Notes: generated by a model not told the origin, from the sequence alone. 64,000 nucleotides of DNA from Halomonas almeriensis (GCF_030409235.1 NZ_JAUFPO010000005.1:62001-126000), one strand, 5' to 3'. Counted from the stretch's first letter, positions 16,057 through 25,885 are shown. Program-made: numbers and translations.

Positions 16057-17337
16057 ATGGATCATTTCGCATACCGCAACGGTGTCCTGCACGGCGAAGA
16101 GGTCGACCTCACGCATGTCGCAGAGGCCTTCGGCACACCCTGCTACGTCTACTCGAAGGCCACCCTGACGCGCCACTTCCGCGCCTACACCGAAGCGCTG
16201 GGCGGCCATCCGCACCTGATCTGCTATGCCGTCAAGGCCAACAGCAACCTGGCCGTGCTGAACCTGCTGGCCGGGCTCGGCGCCGGCTTCGACATCGTCT
16301 CGGTGGGCGAGCTGGAGCGCGTGCTGGCCGCCGGTGGCGACCCGGCCAGGGTGGTCTTTTCCGGCGTCGCCAAGCAGGAAAACGAGATGGCTCGTGCCCT
16401 CGAAGTGGGCATCAAGTGCTTCAACGTCGAATCCCGTGCCGAACTCGAGCGCCTGGATGCCGTGGCACGCGGGCTGGACATGCAGGCCGACGTATCCTTG
16501 CGCGTCAATCCGGATGTCGACGCCGGCACGCATCCCTATATTTCCACCGGCCTGAAGGACAACAAGTTCGGCATTCCGGTGGACGAGGCCTTCGAGGTCT
16601 ATCGCCATGCCGCAACGCTGGAGAACCTGCGCATCAGCGGCCTCGACTGCCACATCGGCTCCCAGCTCACCGAGACCGCCCCCTTCCTCGATGCCCTGGA
16701 TCGCCTGCTGGCCCTGCTCGAGCGCCTTCGCGAGGCAGGCATCGAGGTTGACCATCTGGATCTCGGTGGCGGCCTGGGTGTGCCCTATCAGGACGAGCGC
16801 CCCCCGCAGCCGTTCGACTACGCCAGCGCCCTGCTCGAGCGCCTGTCGCGCTGGCCGGGCAGCGATCGCCTGACGCTGCTGTTCGAGCCGGGCCGCTCGA
16901 TCGCCGCCAATGCCGGCGTGATGCTGACCCGTGTGGAGTTCCTGAAGCCGGGCGAGACCCGCAACTTCGCCATCGTCGACGCCGCCATGAACGACCTGAT
17001 CCGCCCCTCGCTGTATCAGGCCTGGCAGGCCATCCTGCCGGTGGATACCCGCCAGGCACGCCCGACCGAGACCTATGACGTGGTCGGCCCGGTGTGCGAG
17101 ACCGGCGACTTCCTCGGCAAGGATCGGCCCCTGGCGATCGCCGCCGGGGACCTGCTGGCCGTGCGCTCCGCCGGTGCCTATGGCTTTGTCATGGCCTCGA
17201 ACTACAATAGTCGGCCCCGGCCTCCCGAGGTGATGGTGGACGGCGCACAGATGCATCTGGTGCGCCGCCGCGAGCACCTGGAAGAGCTCTGGGCCGGCGA
17301 AGCCACACTGCCGCCCGATGGAGGAGAACGAGCCTGA
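16057..17337 (+). CDS. lysA: Diaminopimelate decarboxylase
   Basis: Makes lysine from meso-diaminopimelate using pyridoxal phosphate. The 426-residue protein has the PLP lysine in [10 protein letters not shown] (about 59), HIGSQLTE, the Gly-rich phosphate site [18 protein letters not shown], and the second-subunit active-site Cys in [13 protein letters not shown] 16057 follows an AAGG about 10 bp upstream; the longer open frame back to 15916 overlaps lptM and is spurious. Its stop overlaps the dapF start by 1 bp, so diaminopimelate epimerase and decarboxylase are made together. Confidence 0.95.
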   Translation: MDHFAYRNGVLHGEEVDLTHVAEAFGTPCYVYSKATLTRHFRAYTEALGGHPHLICYAVKANSNLAVLNLLAGLGAGFDIVSVGELERVLAAGGDPARVVFSGVAKQENEMARALEVGIKCFNVESRAELERLDAVARGLDMQADVSLRVNPDVDAGTHPYISTGLKDNKFGIPVDEAFEVYRHAATLENLRISGLDCHIGSQLTETAPFLDALDRLLALLERLREAGIEVDHLDLGGGLGVPYQDERPPQPFDYASALLERLSRWPGSDRLTLLFEPGRSIAANAGVMLTRVEFLKPGETRNFAIVDAAMNDLIRPSLYQAWQAILPVDTRQARPTETYDVVGPVCETGDFLGKDRPLAIAAGDLLAVRSAGAYGFVMASNYNSRPRPPEVMVDGAQMHLVRRREHLEELWAGEATLPPDGGERA

Positions 17338-18170
17338 TGTTGCTGCAGTTCACCAAGATGCACGGCCTGGGCAACGACTTCATGGTGATCGACCTGGTCA
17401 CCCAGCGCGCCCGGCTGCGGGACGAGCAGATCCGACAACTGGCCGACCGGCGCTTCGGTATCGGCTTCGACCAGTTGCTGGTGGTGGAGCCCCCTCATGA
17501 TCCGGACATGGACTTTCGCTATCGCATCTACAATGCCGATGGCAGCGAGGTGGAAAACTGCGGCAACGGTGCGCGCTGTTTTGCGCGCTTCGTCCTCGAC
17601 CAGCGCCTGACCCACAAGCGCGAGACTCGCGTCGAGACCGCCGGCGGCCCGCTGACGCTGCTGGTTCAGGACGACGAGCGGGTGCGGGTCGATATGGGGC
17701 TGCCGCGCTTCGACCCCGACCAGGTGCCATTCCAGGCCGAGGCGGAGGATGTGAGCTATCCGCTGGAGGTGGACGGCCAGCACCTCGCCATCGGCGTGGT
17801 GTCACTGGGCAACCCGCACGCCGTGCTGCGCGTCGAGGACATTCAGCAAGCCCCGGTGGCGTCGCTTGGACCGGCCATCGAGGCCCATCCGCGCTTTCCT
17901 CGGCGCGTGAACGCCGGCTTCATGCAGGTCGTCTCGCCCCATGAGATCCATCTGCGCGTCCACGAGCGCGGTGCCGGCGAAACCCTGGCCTGTGGCACCG
18001 GCGCCTGTGCCGCCGTGGCCTGCGGCATTCGTCAGGGGCTGCTGGAAAGCCCGGTCACGGTGCATCTGCCCGGCGGCTCCCTGACGATCGACTGGCCGGA
18101 CCAGCAAGCCGCCCTGATCATGACCGGGCCCGTCGAACGCGTCTTCGAGGGACGTGTGGCGATCCATTAA
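17337..18170 (+). CDS. dapF: Diaminopimelate epimerase
   Basis: Interconverts LL- and meso-diaminopimelate for lysine and peptidoglycan. The 277-residue protein starts with [11 protein letters not shown]. Its two catalytic cysteines are Cys75 in ENCGNGARC and Cys219 in LACGTGACA, the pair that works as general acid and base without a cofactor. The length matches the E. coli enzyme (274). ATG 17337 overlaps the lysA stop. The DUF484 gene follows after 37 bp with its own good ribosome-binding site. Confidence 0.96.
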   Translation: MLLQFTKMHGLGNDFMVIDLVTQRARLRDEQIRQLADRRFGIGFDQLLVVEPPHDPDMDFRYRIYNADGSEVENCGNGARCFARFVLDQRLTHKRETRVETAGGPLTLLVQDDERVRVDMGLPRFDPDQVPFQAEAEDVSYPLEVDGQHLAIGVVSLGNPHAVLRVEDIQQAPVASLGPAIEAHPRFPRRVNAGFMQVVSPHEIHLRVHERGAGETLACGTGACAAVACGIRQGLLESPVTVHLPGGSLTIDWPDQQAALIMTGPVERVFEGRVAIH

Positions 18171-18207
18171 CCGCTACGCTGCAATTATCACTCAGGAGAG
18201 CCCTGCC

Positions 18208-18924
18208 ATGACCCGAGCCGCCCCCGAGCCGCGCAAGACCCTGGACCCGGACGTCGTGGCCCAGTGGCTGGCCCGCCATCCTGACTTCTTCGTCGGCCGC
18301 GAGGGACTACTGCAACAGCTGCGCGTGCCGCACCCCGAAGCCCGCGGCACCACCTCGTTGCTCGAGCGCCTGGTCGCCGACCTGCGCAGCCGTGCCGAAC
18401 ACGCCGAGGGCCGCCTTGAGCAACTGTTGAATTCCGCCCGTCACAACGACACCCAGTACCGACGAACCCGCGAGCTCATACTGGCACTGATCGAAGCCGA
18501 GGATACCGATGCCCTCGGCCAGACCCTGGCTACCCAGCTCAATGAACACTTCCAGACACCGGCCGTGGCACTGTGGTGCTCACCCACGCTGACCGACGCC
18601 GAACCGCAGGCCCCCCAGCCGCCACGGCATGTGCTGGATGATCACACGGCCCAGCGCCTTGCCGCTCTGCTCGAGGACCGCTCGAGCCGCTGCGCGCGAC
18701 TGACGCGCTCCGACTGGCAGCGTCTGCTGCCGCACGTGCCGGTTCCCGATAAAAGCGGCTCCTGCGCCATCACGCGCCTCACGGTGGGCGAATCCTGGGG
18801 CTACATGGTGCTTGCCAGCCCAGCCCAGGATCACTTCCGTGCCAGCATGGACACCTTGTTCACCGAATACGTTGGCGACGTGGTGGCCAGACGACTGGTA
18901 CAGCTCGCGCCGGGGCAACGCTAG
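18208..18924 (+). CDS. DUF484 family protein
   Basis: A 238-residue soluble protein. It begins with the family-typical WLARHPDFFVGREGLLQQLRVPHP (about 20-43) and LLERLVADLRSRAEHAEGRL, followed by a helical linker and a GAF-like C-terminal domain. The molecular function of DUF484 is not established. The gene is regularly found between dapF and xerC in gammaproteobacteria, which hints at a role near chromosome segregation or the cell envelope but does not prove one. I chose ATG 18208 because CAGGAGAG precedes it. xerC begins 4 bp after its stop. Confidence 0.88.
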   Translation: MTRAAPEPRKTLDPDVVAQWLARHPDFFVGREGLLQQLRVPHPEARGTTSLLERLVADLRSRAEHAEGRLEQLLNSARHNDTQYRRTRELILALIEAEDTDALGQTLATQLNEHFQTPAVALWCSPTLTDAEPQAPQPPRHVLDDHTAQRLAALLEDRSSRCARLTRSDWQRLLPHVPVPDKSGSCAITRLTVGESWGYMVLASPAQDHFRASMDTLFTEYVGDVVARRLVQLAPGQR

Positions 18925-18928
18925 GCTC

Positions 18929-19843
18929 ATGGCAGCAGCAGCGAGCGTCGCGCAGGAAGTCGCGGCCTTTATCGCCCAGCTCGGCCAGCACCTCAGCCCG
19001 GCCACCGTGGCAGCCTATCAGCGCGACCTGACCGCCCTGCTGGACTTTCTCGATCACCACCGCATCGGCGACCCCGGCGCGCTGGATGCCGCCCTGATAC
19101 GCCGCTTCCTCGGCGGCGAACGCAGCCGCGGACTGGCGCCGCGCAGCCTGGCAAGACGCCGCGCCGCCCTGTCGCGCTTCGCCGAACATCTGATGACGCA
19201 AGGCCACCTGGATCACAACCCGGTCACCCTGGTGCGCACACCGCGCGTGGCACGCGATCTGCCCCGCCCGGTGGATGTCGACGCCCTGGCACAGTTTCTC
19301 GACACCCCCCATGACGGCTCGCCACTGGCCTGCCGTGATCAGGCCATGCTGGAACTCTTCTACTCCAGCGGCCTGCGGCTCGCCGAGTTGGCCGCCCTCG
19401 ACCTGGACGACCTGCACGCCCAGCGCGTGCGCGTCCTAGGCAAGGGCCGCAAGCCCCGCCAGGTGCCCGTAGGCCGGCGTGCCGATGAGGCCCTGACCAC
19501 CTGGCTCTCGCTGCGCAGCGCCCTGGCCGCCGAGGGCGAACGCGCCCTCTTCGTCGGCGCCCGCGGCAATCGCCTGGGCCACCGCGCCATACAACAACGC
19601 CTGCGCCGGCTCGCCGTCACCCGCGGGCTCAGCGAGCACCTGCATCCGCATCGCCTGCGCCACTCCTTCGCAAGCCACCTGCTGGAGTCCAGCCAGGATC
19701 TGCGCGCCGTTCAGGAGCTGCTCGGCCATGCCAACCTCTCGACGACCCAGGTCTATACCCGACTCGACTGGCAGCACCTGGCCGCCGGCTATGATGCCGC
19801 CCACCCGCGCGCCCGACGCCGACGCGACAAAGACGAATCATGA
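18929..19843 (+). CDS. xerC: Tyrosine recombinase XerC
   Basis: With XerD it resolves chromosome dimers at dif. The 304-residue protein has the N-terminal SAM-like core-binding domain (about 8-95) and the catalytic domain. All catalytic residues are present: Arg150 (SSGLRLAEL), Lys172 (GKGRKPRQVP), His241 and Arg244 (HPHRLRHSFASH), His267 (LLGHANLSTTQVY) and the nucleophile Tyr276. ATG 18929 lies just after the DUF484 stop. Its 3' end overlaps yigB by 4 bp (ATGA). The dapF-DUF484-xerC-yigB order supports XerC rather than XerD or an integrase. Confidence 0.95.
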   Translation: MAAAASVAQEVAAFIAQLGQHLSPATVAAYQRDLTALLDFLDHHRIGDPGALDAALIRRFLGGERSRGLAPRSLARRRAALSRFAEHLMTQGHLDHNPVTLVRTPRVARDLPRPVDVDALAQFLDTPHDGSPLACRDQAMLELFYSSGLRLAELAALDLDDLHAQRVRVLGKGRKPRQVPVGRRADEALTTWLSLRSALAAEGERALFVGARGNRLGHRAIQQRLRRLAVTRGLSEHLHPHRLRHSFASHLLESSQDLRAVQELLGHANLSTTQVYTRLDWQHLAAGYDAAHPRARRRRDKDES

Positions 19844-20589
19844 TGCCAACACCCCCTCGCCTGCGCGCTCTGACCTTCGACCTGGACGACACCCTGTGGG
19901 ACAACCAGGGAGTCATGAGCCGCACCGAAGCGGGCCACTACGCCTGGCTCGACGACCAGCTCGCCGCCTGGCTGGCGCCGCAGCCCGGCGAGCACCAGCG
20001 CTTCTCCGATGTCATCTCTATCGAGCGCTACCAGGCCCACCGCCAGCAGCTCGCCCGCCAGCACCCGCTGCGCCGCGGCGACTTTACCTGGATTCGTGAA
20101 CGCGCCCTGGTCGAGCTGCTGGAAACCTACGGCCTGTCGCGCGCCTCGGCCTGGCTCTGGGCCGCGCTGACCATGCCGCGTTTTCATGCCTGGCGGCTGC
20201 AGGTCTCGCCCTACCCGGAAGTCGAACCGCTGCTGCAATCGCTGACACGCCAATATCGCCTGGCCGCCATCACCAATGGCAACCTGGCCTTCCACCGGCT
20301 GGACCTGTCGCGCCACTTCGAAGTGATCATCGCCGCCGGCGAGATGTTCGCGCCCAAACCGGACGCCCGGCCCTTCCTGGCGACACTCGGCCGCCTCGGC
20401 ACCAAACCCGCCGAAGCCCTGCACGTGGGCGACTCCTGGAAGGAAGACGTACTGCCCGCCATCCGCCTCGGCATGCAGGCCGCCTGGATCGCCCCGCACG
20501 CCGAGCCCGATCCCACGCTGCCCGAAGGCGTACACCAACTGTCGCACGTGCGCGACTTACCGGCGCTGCTGGCGAAGCTGGGGCGTTAG
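19840..20589 (+). CDS. yigB: HAD-family phosphatase, YigB-like
   Basis: A 249-residue HAD hydrolase with motif [10 protein letters not shown] (Asp nucleophile, about 13-21), motif II in AITNGN, motif III Lys in [10 protein letters not shown] and motif [13 protein letters not shown], plus a helical cap between I and II. In E. coli the xerC-linked YigB dephosphorylates FMN to riboflavin. Synteny supports the same activity here, but HAD substrate specificity cannot be read from sequence. The start overlaps the xerC stop by 4 bp, and its stop codon overlaps the stop codon of the convergent engB gene. Confidence 0.88.
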   Translation: MMPTPPRLRALTFDLDDTLWDNQGVMSRTEAGHYAWLDDQLAAWLAPQPGEHQRFSDVISIERYQAHRQQLARQHPLRRGDFTWIRERALVELLETYGLSRASAWLWAALTMPRFHAWRLQVSPYPEVEPLLQSLTRQYRLAAITNGNLAFHRLDLSRHFEVIIAAGEMFAPKPDARPFLATLGRLGTKPAEALHVGDSWKEDVLPAIRLGMQAAWIAPHAEPDPTLPEGVHQLSHVRDLPALLAKLGR

Positions 20590-21206
20590 TCGTTAGGCGC
20601 TGTGCTCTGCAGCCAGTCGTCCAGGCGGGAGTGGAGTTCCTCGATGCCCTGTTTCTTGAGTGAGGAGAATAGCTGAATGGAGACCAGGTCCTCCCACTCG
20701 CGGAGCTGGGAGCGGACCTGCTGCAGGGCGTTCTTGGCGGCGCCGCTTTTCAGCTTGTCGGCCTTGGTCAGCAGGATGTGTACCGGCATGTCCTGTTCGT
20801 CGGCCCAGCCGAGCATGGTCTGGTCGAACTCGGTAAGCGGATGACGGACGTCCATCAGCAGCACCAGGCCGCGCAGGCTGATGCGGCGCTGCAGGTAGTC
20901 CGAGAGGTGGCGCTGCCACTCCATCTTCACCGCGTCCGGCACCTTGGCGAAGCCGTAGCCGGGCAGGTCGACCAGACGCCGCTCAGTGTCGTCGCCCAGG
21001 GTGAAGAAGTTGATCAACTGGGTGCGACCCGGGGTCTTGGAGGTGCGCGCCAGGGCCTTCTGGCGGGTCATGACGTTGATGGCGCTGGACTTGCCGGCGT
21101 TGGAGCGACCGGCAAAGGCGACTTCGGCCCCGGTATCGGACGGGCACTTCGCCAACGTGGGGGCGCTGGTGAGAAATCGGGCGGCCTGGTAGTTAAGTCG
21201 CGACAT
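20586..21206 (-). CDS. engB: Ribosome biogenesis GTPase EngB (YihA/YsxC)
   Basis: A 206-residue TrmE-Era-EngA-EngB-type GTPase needed for large-subunit assembly. It shows P-loop [12 protein letters not shown], switch T in [14 protein letters not shown]3 [12 protein letters not shown] and G4 LTKADKL. The surrounding [17 protein letters not shown] is typical of EngB. I chose ATG 21206 because AGGA lies 6 bp upstream and the next residues ([15 protein letters not shown]) match the family; the 53-residue upstream extension is not conserved. It is divergent from the cytochrome c4 gene, an arrangement also seen in Pseudomonas. Confidence 0.95.
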   Translation of the reverse strand: MSRLNYQAARFLTSAPTLAKCPSDTGAEVAFAGRSNAGKSSAINVMTRQKALARTSKTPGRTQLINFFTLGDDTERRLVDLPGYGFAKVPDAVKMEWQRHLSDYLQRRISLRGLVLLMDVRHPLTEFDQTMLGWADEQDMPVHILLTKADKLKSGAAKNALQQVRSQLREWEDLVSIQLFSSLKKQGIEELHSRLDDWLQSTAPND

Positions 21207-21249
21207 GACAAATCCTGGGGTTGGTCGGGCAAAGCGTGAAAGGCTGTCG

Positions 21250-21278
21250 TTTCCGCATTTCGGGAGCTCCGTTATACT
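21250..21278 (+). promoter_or_regulatory. Candidate sigma-70 promoter of cytochrome c4
   Basis: TTTCCG (21250-21255), a 17-bp spacer, then TATACT (21273-21278). A perfect TATAAT also lies at 21298-21303 but lacks a recognisable -35 at the right distance. Confidence 0.5.
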
Positions 21279-21383
21279 CCAGACGTGAAGGTCGACATAT
21301 AATAAGGGTCGGCGACGCCAGGCGGGGATTATATCACCCGGCTTGTGTCGGCGACGACTCGACAATGGCCTGGTGGATTCGCG

Positions 21384-22004
21384 ATGAAACAGCTATTGGC
21401 AAGCCTGGTCACGCTCTTGGCCATCAGTAACCTCGCGGTGGCACAGACCACCGCGGAAGTGGACATCGAGGCCGGGCGTGCCAAGGCGCAGCCCTGTGCC
21501 GCCTGCCATGGCTCGACGGGCCTCAGCCCAAGCGGCATGTTTCCGCATCTGGCGGGCCAGCAGGCGAGCTATCTGGTCAAGCAGATGAAGGATATCCGCG
21601 ACGGCCGACGCGAGGTCGCGCAGATGGCCGGCCAACTGGATGATTTCTCCGCTCAAGACATCCGCAACGTTGCCGCTTTTTACGCCGATCAGCCACCCCC
21701 GTTGGGCCAGGCCGACCCGGACGAGACGCTGGTGGAGCGCGGCCGCACGCTGTTCCGCGCCGGCGATCTGGATGAGCGCATTCCCGCCTGCAGTGCCTGC
21801 CACACGCCCACCGGAGCTGGTATCGGCAGCGCCGCCTATCCGGCCGTGGCGGGTCAGCATCCCGAGTACACCATTGCCACCCTGCAGGCCTTTGCTGAGG
21901 GCAGTCGCGACAATGATCCCAACGGCATCATGCGCGATATCGCCGCCAAGCTTAGCGAGGAAGATATGCAGGCCTTAGCCAATTATCTGCTGGGGCTGCA
22001 TTGA
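21384..22004 (+). CDS. Dihaem cytochrome c4
   Basis: A periplasmic electron carrier that can donate to terminal oxidases. The 206-residue precursor has a signal peptide (about 1-20, cut before QTTAEV). It then has two homologous cytochrome c domains with haem-attachment sites CAACH (38-42) and CSACH (136-140). Each domain has the usual downstream [13 protein letters not shown] segment. Length and two-domain build are standard for cytochrome c4. ATG 21384 is favoured because the signal peptide starts there. It is read away from engB, and the closeness of dsbA fits a redox/periplasmic neighbourhood. Confidence 0.93.
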   Translation: MKQLLASLVTLLAISNLAVAQTTAEVDIEAGRAKAQPCAACHGSTGLSPSGMFPHLAGQQASYLVKQMKDIRDGRREVAQMAGQLDDFSAQDIRNVAAFYADQPPPLGQADPDETLVERGRTLFRAGDLDERIPACSACHTPTGAGIGSAAYPAVAGQHPEYTIATLQAFAEGSRDNDPNGIMRDIAAKLSEEDMQALANYLLGLH

Positions 22005-22326
22005 GAGGACGCTTACAAATGAGGGCGCTCGTGACTTGTGTAAACACCCCCTGAGGAAACACTGCGAAATGCCTACGCATGCAAATCGCTTCGCTATAGC
22101 CGCCATCCGTGGCGGCTACCCTACGGGCCCGTCTAAAGACGGTTCAAATTCGCTCCCGGCGAATTTGTACGCGGCGCTGGTGCTCCAGCCCGGCTGAAGG
22201 CTCGCCTGACGGTTGCCGGGGAACCCAGCAGCCTCCCTGCCATCCAAGGGCTCTGTACGCTCGCCAACCATGCCCTCATGATGGCAGAGTCGTGCCATCC
22301 ACCGAATGCAAAGAGAGATCCGCCCC
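22005..22326. repeat. Multi-hairpin intergenic segment between cytochrome c4 and dsbA
   Basis: A 322-bp gene-free stretch with several clean inverted repeats. They are GCCGCCA/TGGCGGC (22099-22105 and 22110-22116), GTCT-AA-AGAC (22131-22140) and a 9-bp arm CAAATTCGC/GCGAATTTG (22145-22153 and 22159-22167). A weaker ATGGCA/TGCCAT arm lies near dsbA. The first three follow one another within 70 bp. The look is that of a dispersed intergenic repeat or a structured RNA. No convincing ORF is present; the open frames here lack ribosome-binding sites. No copy occurs elsewhere in the window. Confidence 0.5.
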
Positions 22327-22959
22327 ATGCTCAAGTCATTGATGATTGCCCTGGCCGGCCTCGGCATGTCGACCATGGCCGCTGCCGCCACGATCGAGGA
22401 AGGCCAGGACTACAAGGTGCTCGAAGAGCCGGTCAAGACCCATGTCGAGGACAGCCAGATCGCCGTTACCGAGGCCTTCTGGTACGGCTGCCCGCATTGC
22501 TATGACCTGGAAGAGCCCCTCAATGCGTGGGTCGAAGAGCTGCCCGAGGATGTGGTCTTCGAGCGCATGCCAGCCACCATGGGCGGCGCCTGGAACCAGC
22601 ATGCCATGGCGTTCTATGCGGCCCAGGAGCTGGGCATTCAGGAAGAGCTCCACAGCGACTTCTTCACAGCTATTCATGAGGAAGGTCGCCAGCTCACCGA
22701 GCCCGAAGCCATTGCCGACTTCTTCAGCGGCTATGGCGTCAGCCAGGACGAGGCCCTGAAGGCACTGGATTCCTTTGGCGTGAAGAGCCAGGTCAACCAG
22801 GCGCATGCGCGGATGCGCAACATGCAGCTGATGGGCGTCCCGGCGCTGGTCGTCGATGGCCGTTACCTGGTCACCTCGAGCCTGGCCGGCAGCCTCGACA
22901 ACATGCCGAAGATCGCCGAGGCGCTGGTCGATAAGGTGCGTGCGGAGCAAGCGGAATAA
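22327..22959 (+). CDS. dsbA: Periplasmic thiol:disulfide oxidoreductase DsbA
   Basis: Introduces disulfides into exported proteins. The 210-residue precursor has a signal peptide ending near AAAATIEEG (about residue 21), a thioredoxin fold with the active site CPHC (55-58) in WYGCPHCYDLEEP, a helical insertion, and the cis-Pro loop GVPAL. This is the classical gammaproteobacterial DsbA rather than a DsbA-like oxidoreductase. An upstream in-frame ATG at 22306 would add seven residues; I prefer 22327 because GAGAG precedes it at a normal distance. The next gene starts 2 bp after its stop, so they are probably co-transcribed. Confidence 0.93.
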   Translation: MLKSLMIALAGLGMSTMAAAATIEEGQDYKVLEEPVKTHVEDSQIAVTEAFWYGCPHCYDLEEPLNAWVEELPEDVVFERMPATMGGAWNQHAMAFYAAQELGIQEELHSDFFTAIHEEGRQLTEPEAIADFFSGYGVSQDEALKALDSFGVKSQVNQAHARMRNMQLMGVPALVVDGRYLVTSSLAGSLDNMPKIAEALVDKVRAEQAE

Positions 22960-22961
22960 CC

Positions 22962-23777
22962 ATGACCGCTTCTCTTGCCGCGGCGGGCTGGCCGACCCTG
23001 GAGGCTGGCCACCTCAAGCTGCTGACCTTCAATCTGCAGGTCGGCATCCAGACCTCGGCCTACCATCATTACCTGACGCGTGGCTGGCAGCATTTTCTGC
23101 CGCACCCGCGCCGGCTCAAGCGGCTGGACATGATCAGCGAGGTACTGAGTCGCTTCGATGTCGTCGGGCTCCAGGAGGCCGACGGCGGTAGTTTCCGTTC
23201 GGGCCGGGTCAATCAGGTGGAGTATCTGGCTCACCAGGCGGGCTTTGCCCACCACTACCAGCAGCTCAATCGCAACCTGGGGCACCTGGCCCAACACAGT
23301 AATGGGTTGCTGTCGCGCCTGTCCCCAAAGCGTATCGAGGAGCACCCGCTGCCGGGCCCCATGCCCGGCCGCGGTGCCATCCACGCGTGCTTCGGCGATG
23401 GCCCGGATGCCCTGCACCTGTTCGTCGCCCACCTGGCCCTCAGCCACCGGGCGCGGGTTCGCCAGCTCGACTATCTCAGCGAGCTGGTGCAGCCCTTGCG
23501 ACATGTGGTGGTCATGGGCGATCTCAACTGCACGCCGGATCAGTTGCATGCGCATCGGCGGTTTCGCGACTCCCTTCCGTTGCACCCCGTGCGCCCGCCA
23601 CTGAGCTACCCTTCCTGGCAACCGCGCCGGGCCCTGGATCACATCCTGCTTTCCGACTCGCTGGCAGCGGATCACGTCGAGGTGCTGGAGCACCTGTTCT
23701 CCGACCACCTGCCGGTGGCTATCGACGTGCGCCTGCCGGAGGCCTGCCGGGATACACTGCTGGCACGTTCGGCCTAG
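22962..23777 (+). CDS. Endonuclease/exonuclease/phosphatase-fold protein
   Basis: A 271-residue protein with the Mg-dependent EEP fold motifs in order: LLTFNLQVG (about 20-28), VVGLQEADG (about 66-74), LFVAHLALSHRARVRQL, VVMGDLNCTPDQL, LDHILLSDSL and the catalytic SDHLPVAIDV. The family ranges from exonuclease III to phosphodiesterases and lipid phosphatases. There are no DNA-binding hallmarks or signal peptide, so the substrate is open. It starts 2 bp after dsbA with no separate ribosome-binding site, suggesting coupled translation; the same pairing is known in Pseudomonas genomes. Confidence 0.85.
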   Translation: MTASLAAAGWPTLEAGHLKLLTFNLQVGIQTSAYHHYLTRGWQHFLPHPRRLKRLDMISEVLSRFDVVGLQEADGGSFRSGRVNQVEYLAHQAGFAHHYQQLNRNLGHLAQHSNGLLSRLSPKRIEEHPLPGPMPGRGAIHACFGDGPDALHLFVAHLALSHRARVRQLDYLSELVQPLRHVVVMGDLNCTPDQLHAHRRFRDSLPLHPVRPPLSYPSWQPRRALDHILLSDSLAADHVEVLEHLFSDHLPVAIDVRLPEACRDTLLARSA

Positions 23778-23833
23778 GGCGACCTGCCGGACTCAATGCC
23801 AATGGACCTCATACCAATGTCGGCGCCATGCGC

Positions 23834-23862
23834 CTGACAGCACCCCGCCTTTTCCGTATAGT
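23834..23862 (+). promoter_or_regulatory. Sigma-70 promoter of the dctQM operon
   Basis: CTGACA (23834-23839), a 17-bp spacer and TATAGT (23857-23862), 60 bp upstream of the dctQ start. It matches the consensus in five of six and five of six positions, the best canonical promoter in the window. Confidence 0.65.
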
Positions 23863-23921
23863 TCCGGTAATTGCATCCGCCCGTGCCGTGGCGGCACCCC
23901 TGACTGCCCAGCGAGAAGCTC

Positions 23922-24482
23922 ATGTCACATACCCGCGAGTTGCCGGGCCTGCTCGCCCGGCTGGATGGTCTTTCCGAATGGCTGGGGCGAGGCCTTTCCT
24001 GGCTGATCCTGGCCATGATGCTGATCCAGTTCCTGATCGTGGTGCTGCGCTATGCCTTCAGCATCAACAGCATCCCCATGCAGGAATCGGTGATGTACCT
24101 GCACGCCACCGTTTTCATGCTGGCGGCTAGCTACACGCTGCGCCATGACGGCCATGTGCGTGTTGATATCTTCTATCGCGGCATGTCGGCCAGGGGCAAG
24201 GCGTGGGTCGACCTGCTGGGCACCTTGCTGCTGCTGATGCCGGTGATGGTCTTCGTGATCCTGGTCAGCCTGGGATATGTCGGCAAGTCCTGGGCGATAT
24301 TCGAGGGCTCGCCGGATTCGGGGGGAATTCCCGGGGTCTTCCTGCTGAAGACGCTGATCCCGGCCTTCGCCGGCCTGATGATCCTGCAGGGCCTGGTCGA
24401 GGCCGGGCGCAATGTATTGATCCTGACGGGGCGCATCAACCCCGATGCCGAGCCCCCCGAGCAGCACGAGGAGCATCTGTGA
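23922..24482 (+). CDS. TRAP transporter small membrane subunit (DctQ)
   Basis: A 186-residue four-helix membrane protein of the DctQ family, which pairs with DctM to form the sodium-coupled TRAP translocator. It has the signature run IVVLRYAFSINSIPMQESVMYLH (about 39-61) and LRHDGHVRVDIFYRGMS. The tail is acidic (DAEPPEQHEEHL). The stop overlaps the dctM start by one base. The gene lies 60 bp after a strong promoter-like sequence. The solute is not known from this subunit; see the DctP entry. Confidence 0.92.
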   Translation: MSHTRELPGLLARLDGLSEWLGRGLSWLILAMMLIQFLIVVLRYAFSINSIPMQESVMYLHATVFMLAASYTLRHDGHVRVDIFYRGMSARGKAWVDLLGTLLLLMPVMVFVILVSLGYVGKSWAIFEGSPDSGGIPGVFLLKTLIPAFAGLMILQGLVEAGRNVLILTGRINPDAEPPEQHEEHL

Positions 24483-25885
24483 TGTTGGAGTTCATGCCAC
24501 TGGTGCTGTTCGCGGTGATCTGCACCGTGCTGATGTTCGGCTATCCCGTCGCCCTCTCGCTGGCCGGCACGGCCCTGGCCTTTGCCGGCCTGGGGCTGGG
24601 TCTGGAGGCCATGGGCATCGATGCCAACTTTGATGGCGGCTACCTGTCCGCCCTGCCCAACCGTCTGTACGGCATCATGACCAACCAGACCCTGCTGGCG
24701 GTACCGCTGTTCGTGCTGATGGGCGTGCTGCTGGAGAAATCGAAGGTCGCGGAAACCCTGCTGGATGCCATGGCGCTGCTGTTCGGCTCCCTACGCGGCG
24801 GTCTGGGTATCTCGGTGACCCTGGTCGGCATGCTGCTGGCCGCCTCGACCGGCATCGTCGGTGCCACCGTGGTGACCATGGGCCTGATGTCGCTGCCGAC
24901 CATGCTCAAGCGCCAGTACAGCCCGTCGCTGGCCACCGGCACCATCTGCGCCACCGGCACCCTTGGCCAGATCATCCCGCCCTCCATTGCGCTGGTGCTG
25001 TTGGGGGATGTGTTGTCCTCAGCCTATCAGCAGGCGCAGCTCTCCATGGGCATTTTCAGCCCCAAGACAGTCTCGGTGGGCGACCTGTTCATGGGCGCCC
25101 TGGTGCCCGGACTGATCCTGGTGGTGCTGTATATCCTCTATGTCGCCACCGTTGCCTGGCTCAAGCCCAGTGCCGCGCCGGCCGCCGACCGCCAGGAACT
25201 GATGGCCGAACTGGGCCACCAGGGCGGGCTGGGCTGGCTGCTGCTCAAGGGCCTGGTGCCGCCCATTGTGCTGATTGTGGTGGTGCTGGGCTCGATTCTC
25301 GGCGGCTTTGCCACGCCGACCGAGGCCTCCGCGGTGGGGGCCTTCGGCGCCCTGGTGCTGGCCCTGGCCTATCGCCGCCTGGATCTGCCGACCCTGCGCG
25401 AGGCGGTGCGCTCGACCACCAACGTGACCACCATGGTCTTCATGATCCTGATAGGCGCGGCGCTGTTCTCGCTGGTCTTCCGGGCCTATGGCGGCGAGGA
25501 ACTGGTCACCCATCTGTTCGAGAGCATGCCGGGCGGTGTGGTCGGCGCCACCCTGGTGGTCATGCTGGTGATCTTCCTGCTGGGCTTCATCCTCGACTTC
25601 ATCGAGATCACCTTCGTGGTGGTGCCCATCGTCGGACCGATCCTGCTGGCCATGGGGCTGGACCCGGTCTGGCTGGGCATCATGATCGCCATCAACCTGC
25701 AGACGTCCTTCCTGACGCCGCCCTTCGGCTTCGCGCTCTTCTATCTGCGCGGCGTTGCGCCGGACTCCGTGGCCACTTCGTCGATCTATCGCGGGGTGCT
25801 GCCGTTCATCGTGCTGCAGCTGGGCATGCTGGTGGCCCTGGCGTTCTTCCCGGAACTGGCGACCTGGCTGCCCGACCAGTTCTGA
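24482..25885 (+). CDS. TRAP transporter large membrane subunit (DctM)
   Basis: A 467-residue protein with about 12 membrane helices, the sodium-dependent translocation subunit. Family features include MFGYPVALSLAGTALAFAG, the substrate-loop region GASTGIVGATVVTMG-like (AASTGIVGATVV, about 120-131), GTLGQIIPPSIALVLLGD, and GGFATPTEASAVGAFGAL. The C-terminal motif LQTSFLTPPFGFALFYLRG is present. I placed the start at ATG 24482, overlapping the dctQ stop; the longer open frame is out of family. The binding-protein gene comes after it (order Q-M-P), which differs from the P-Q-M order of teaABC in the same window. Confidence 0.93.
   Translation: MLEFMPLVLFAVICTVLMFGYPVALSLAGTALAFAGLGLGLEAMGIDANFDGGYLSALPNRLYGIMTNQTLLAVPLFVLMGVLLEKSKVAETLLDAMALLFGSLRGGLGISVTLVGMLLAASTGIVGATVVTMGLMSLPTMLKRQYSPSLATGTICATGTLGQIIPPSIALVLLGDVLSSAYQQAQLSMGIFSPKTVSVGDLFMGALVPGLILVVLYILYVATVAWLKPSAAPAADRQELMAELGHQGGLGWLLLKGLVPPIVLIVVVLGSILGGFATPTEASAVGAFGALVLALAYRRLDLPTLREAVRSTTNVTTMVFMILIGAALFSLVFRAYGGEELVTHLFESMPGGVVGATLVVMLVIFLLGFILDFIEITFVVVPIVGPILLAMGLDPVWLGIMIAINLQTSFLTPPFGFALFYLRGVAPDSVATSSIYRGVLPFIVLQLGMLVALAFFPELATWLPDQF

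Noticed and set aside
22109..22342. A 77-codon frame in the cytochrome c4-dsbA gap
   Set aside because: It has no ribosome-binding site, a basic and Cys/Pro-rich translation without homology I recognise, and it runs across the hairpin cluster into the dsbA leader.
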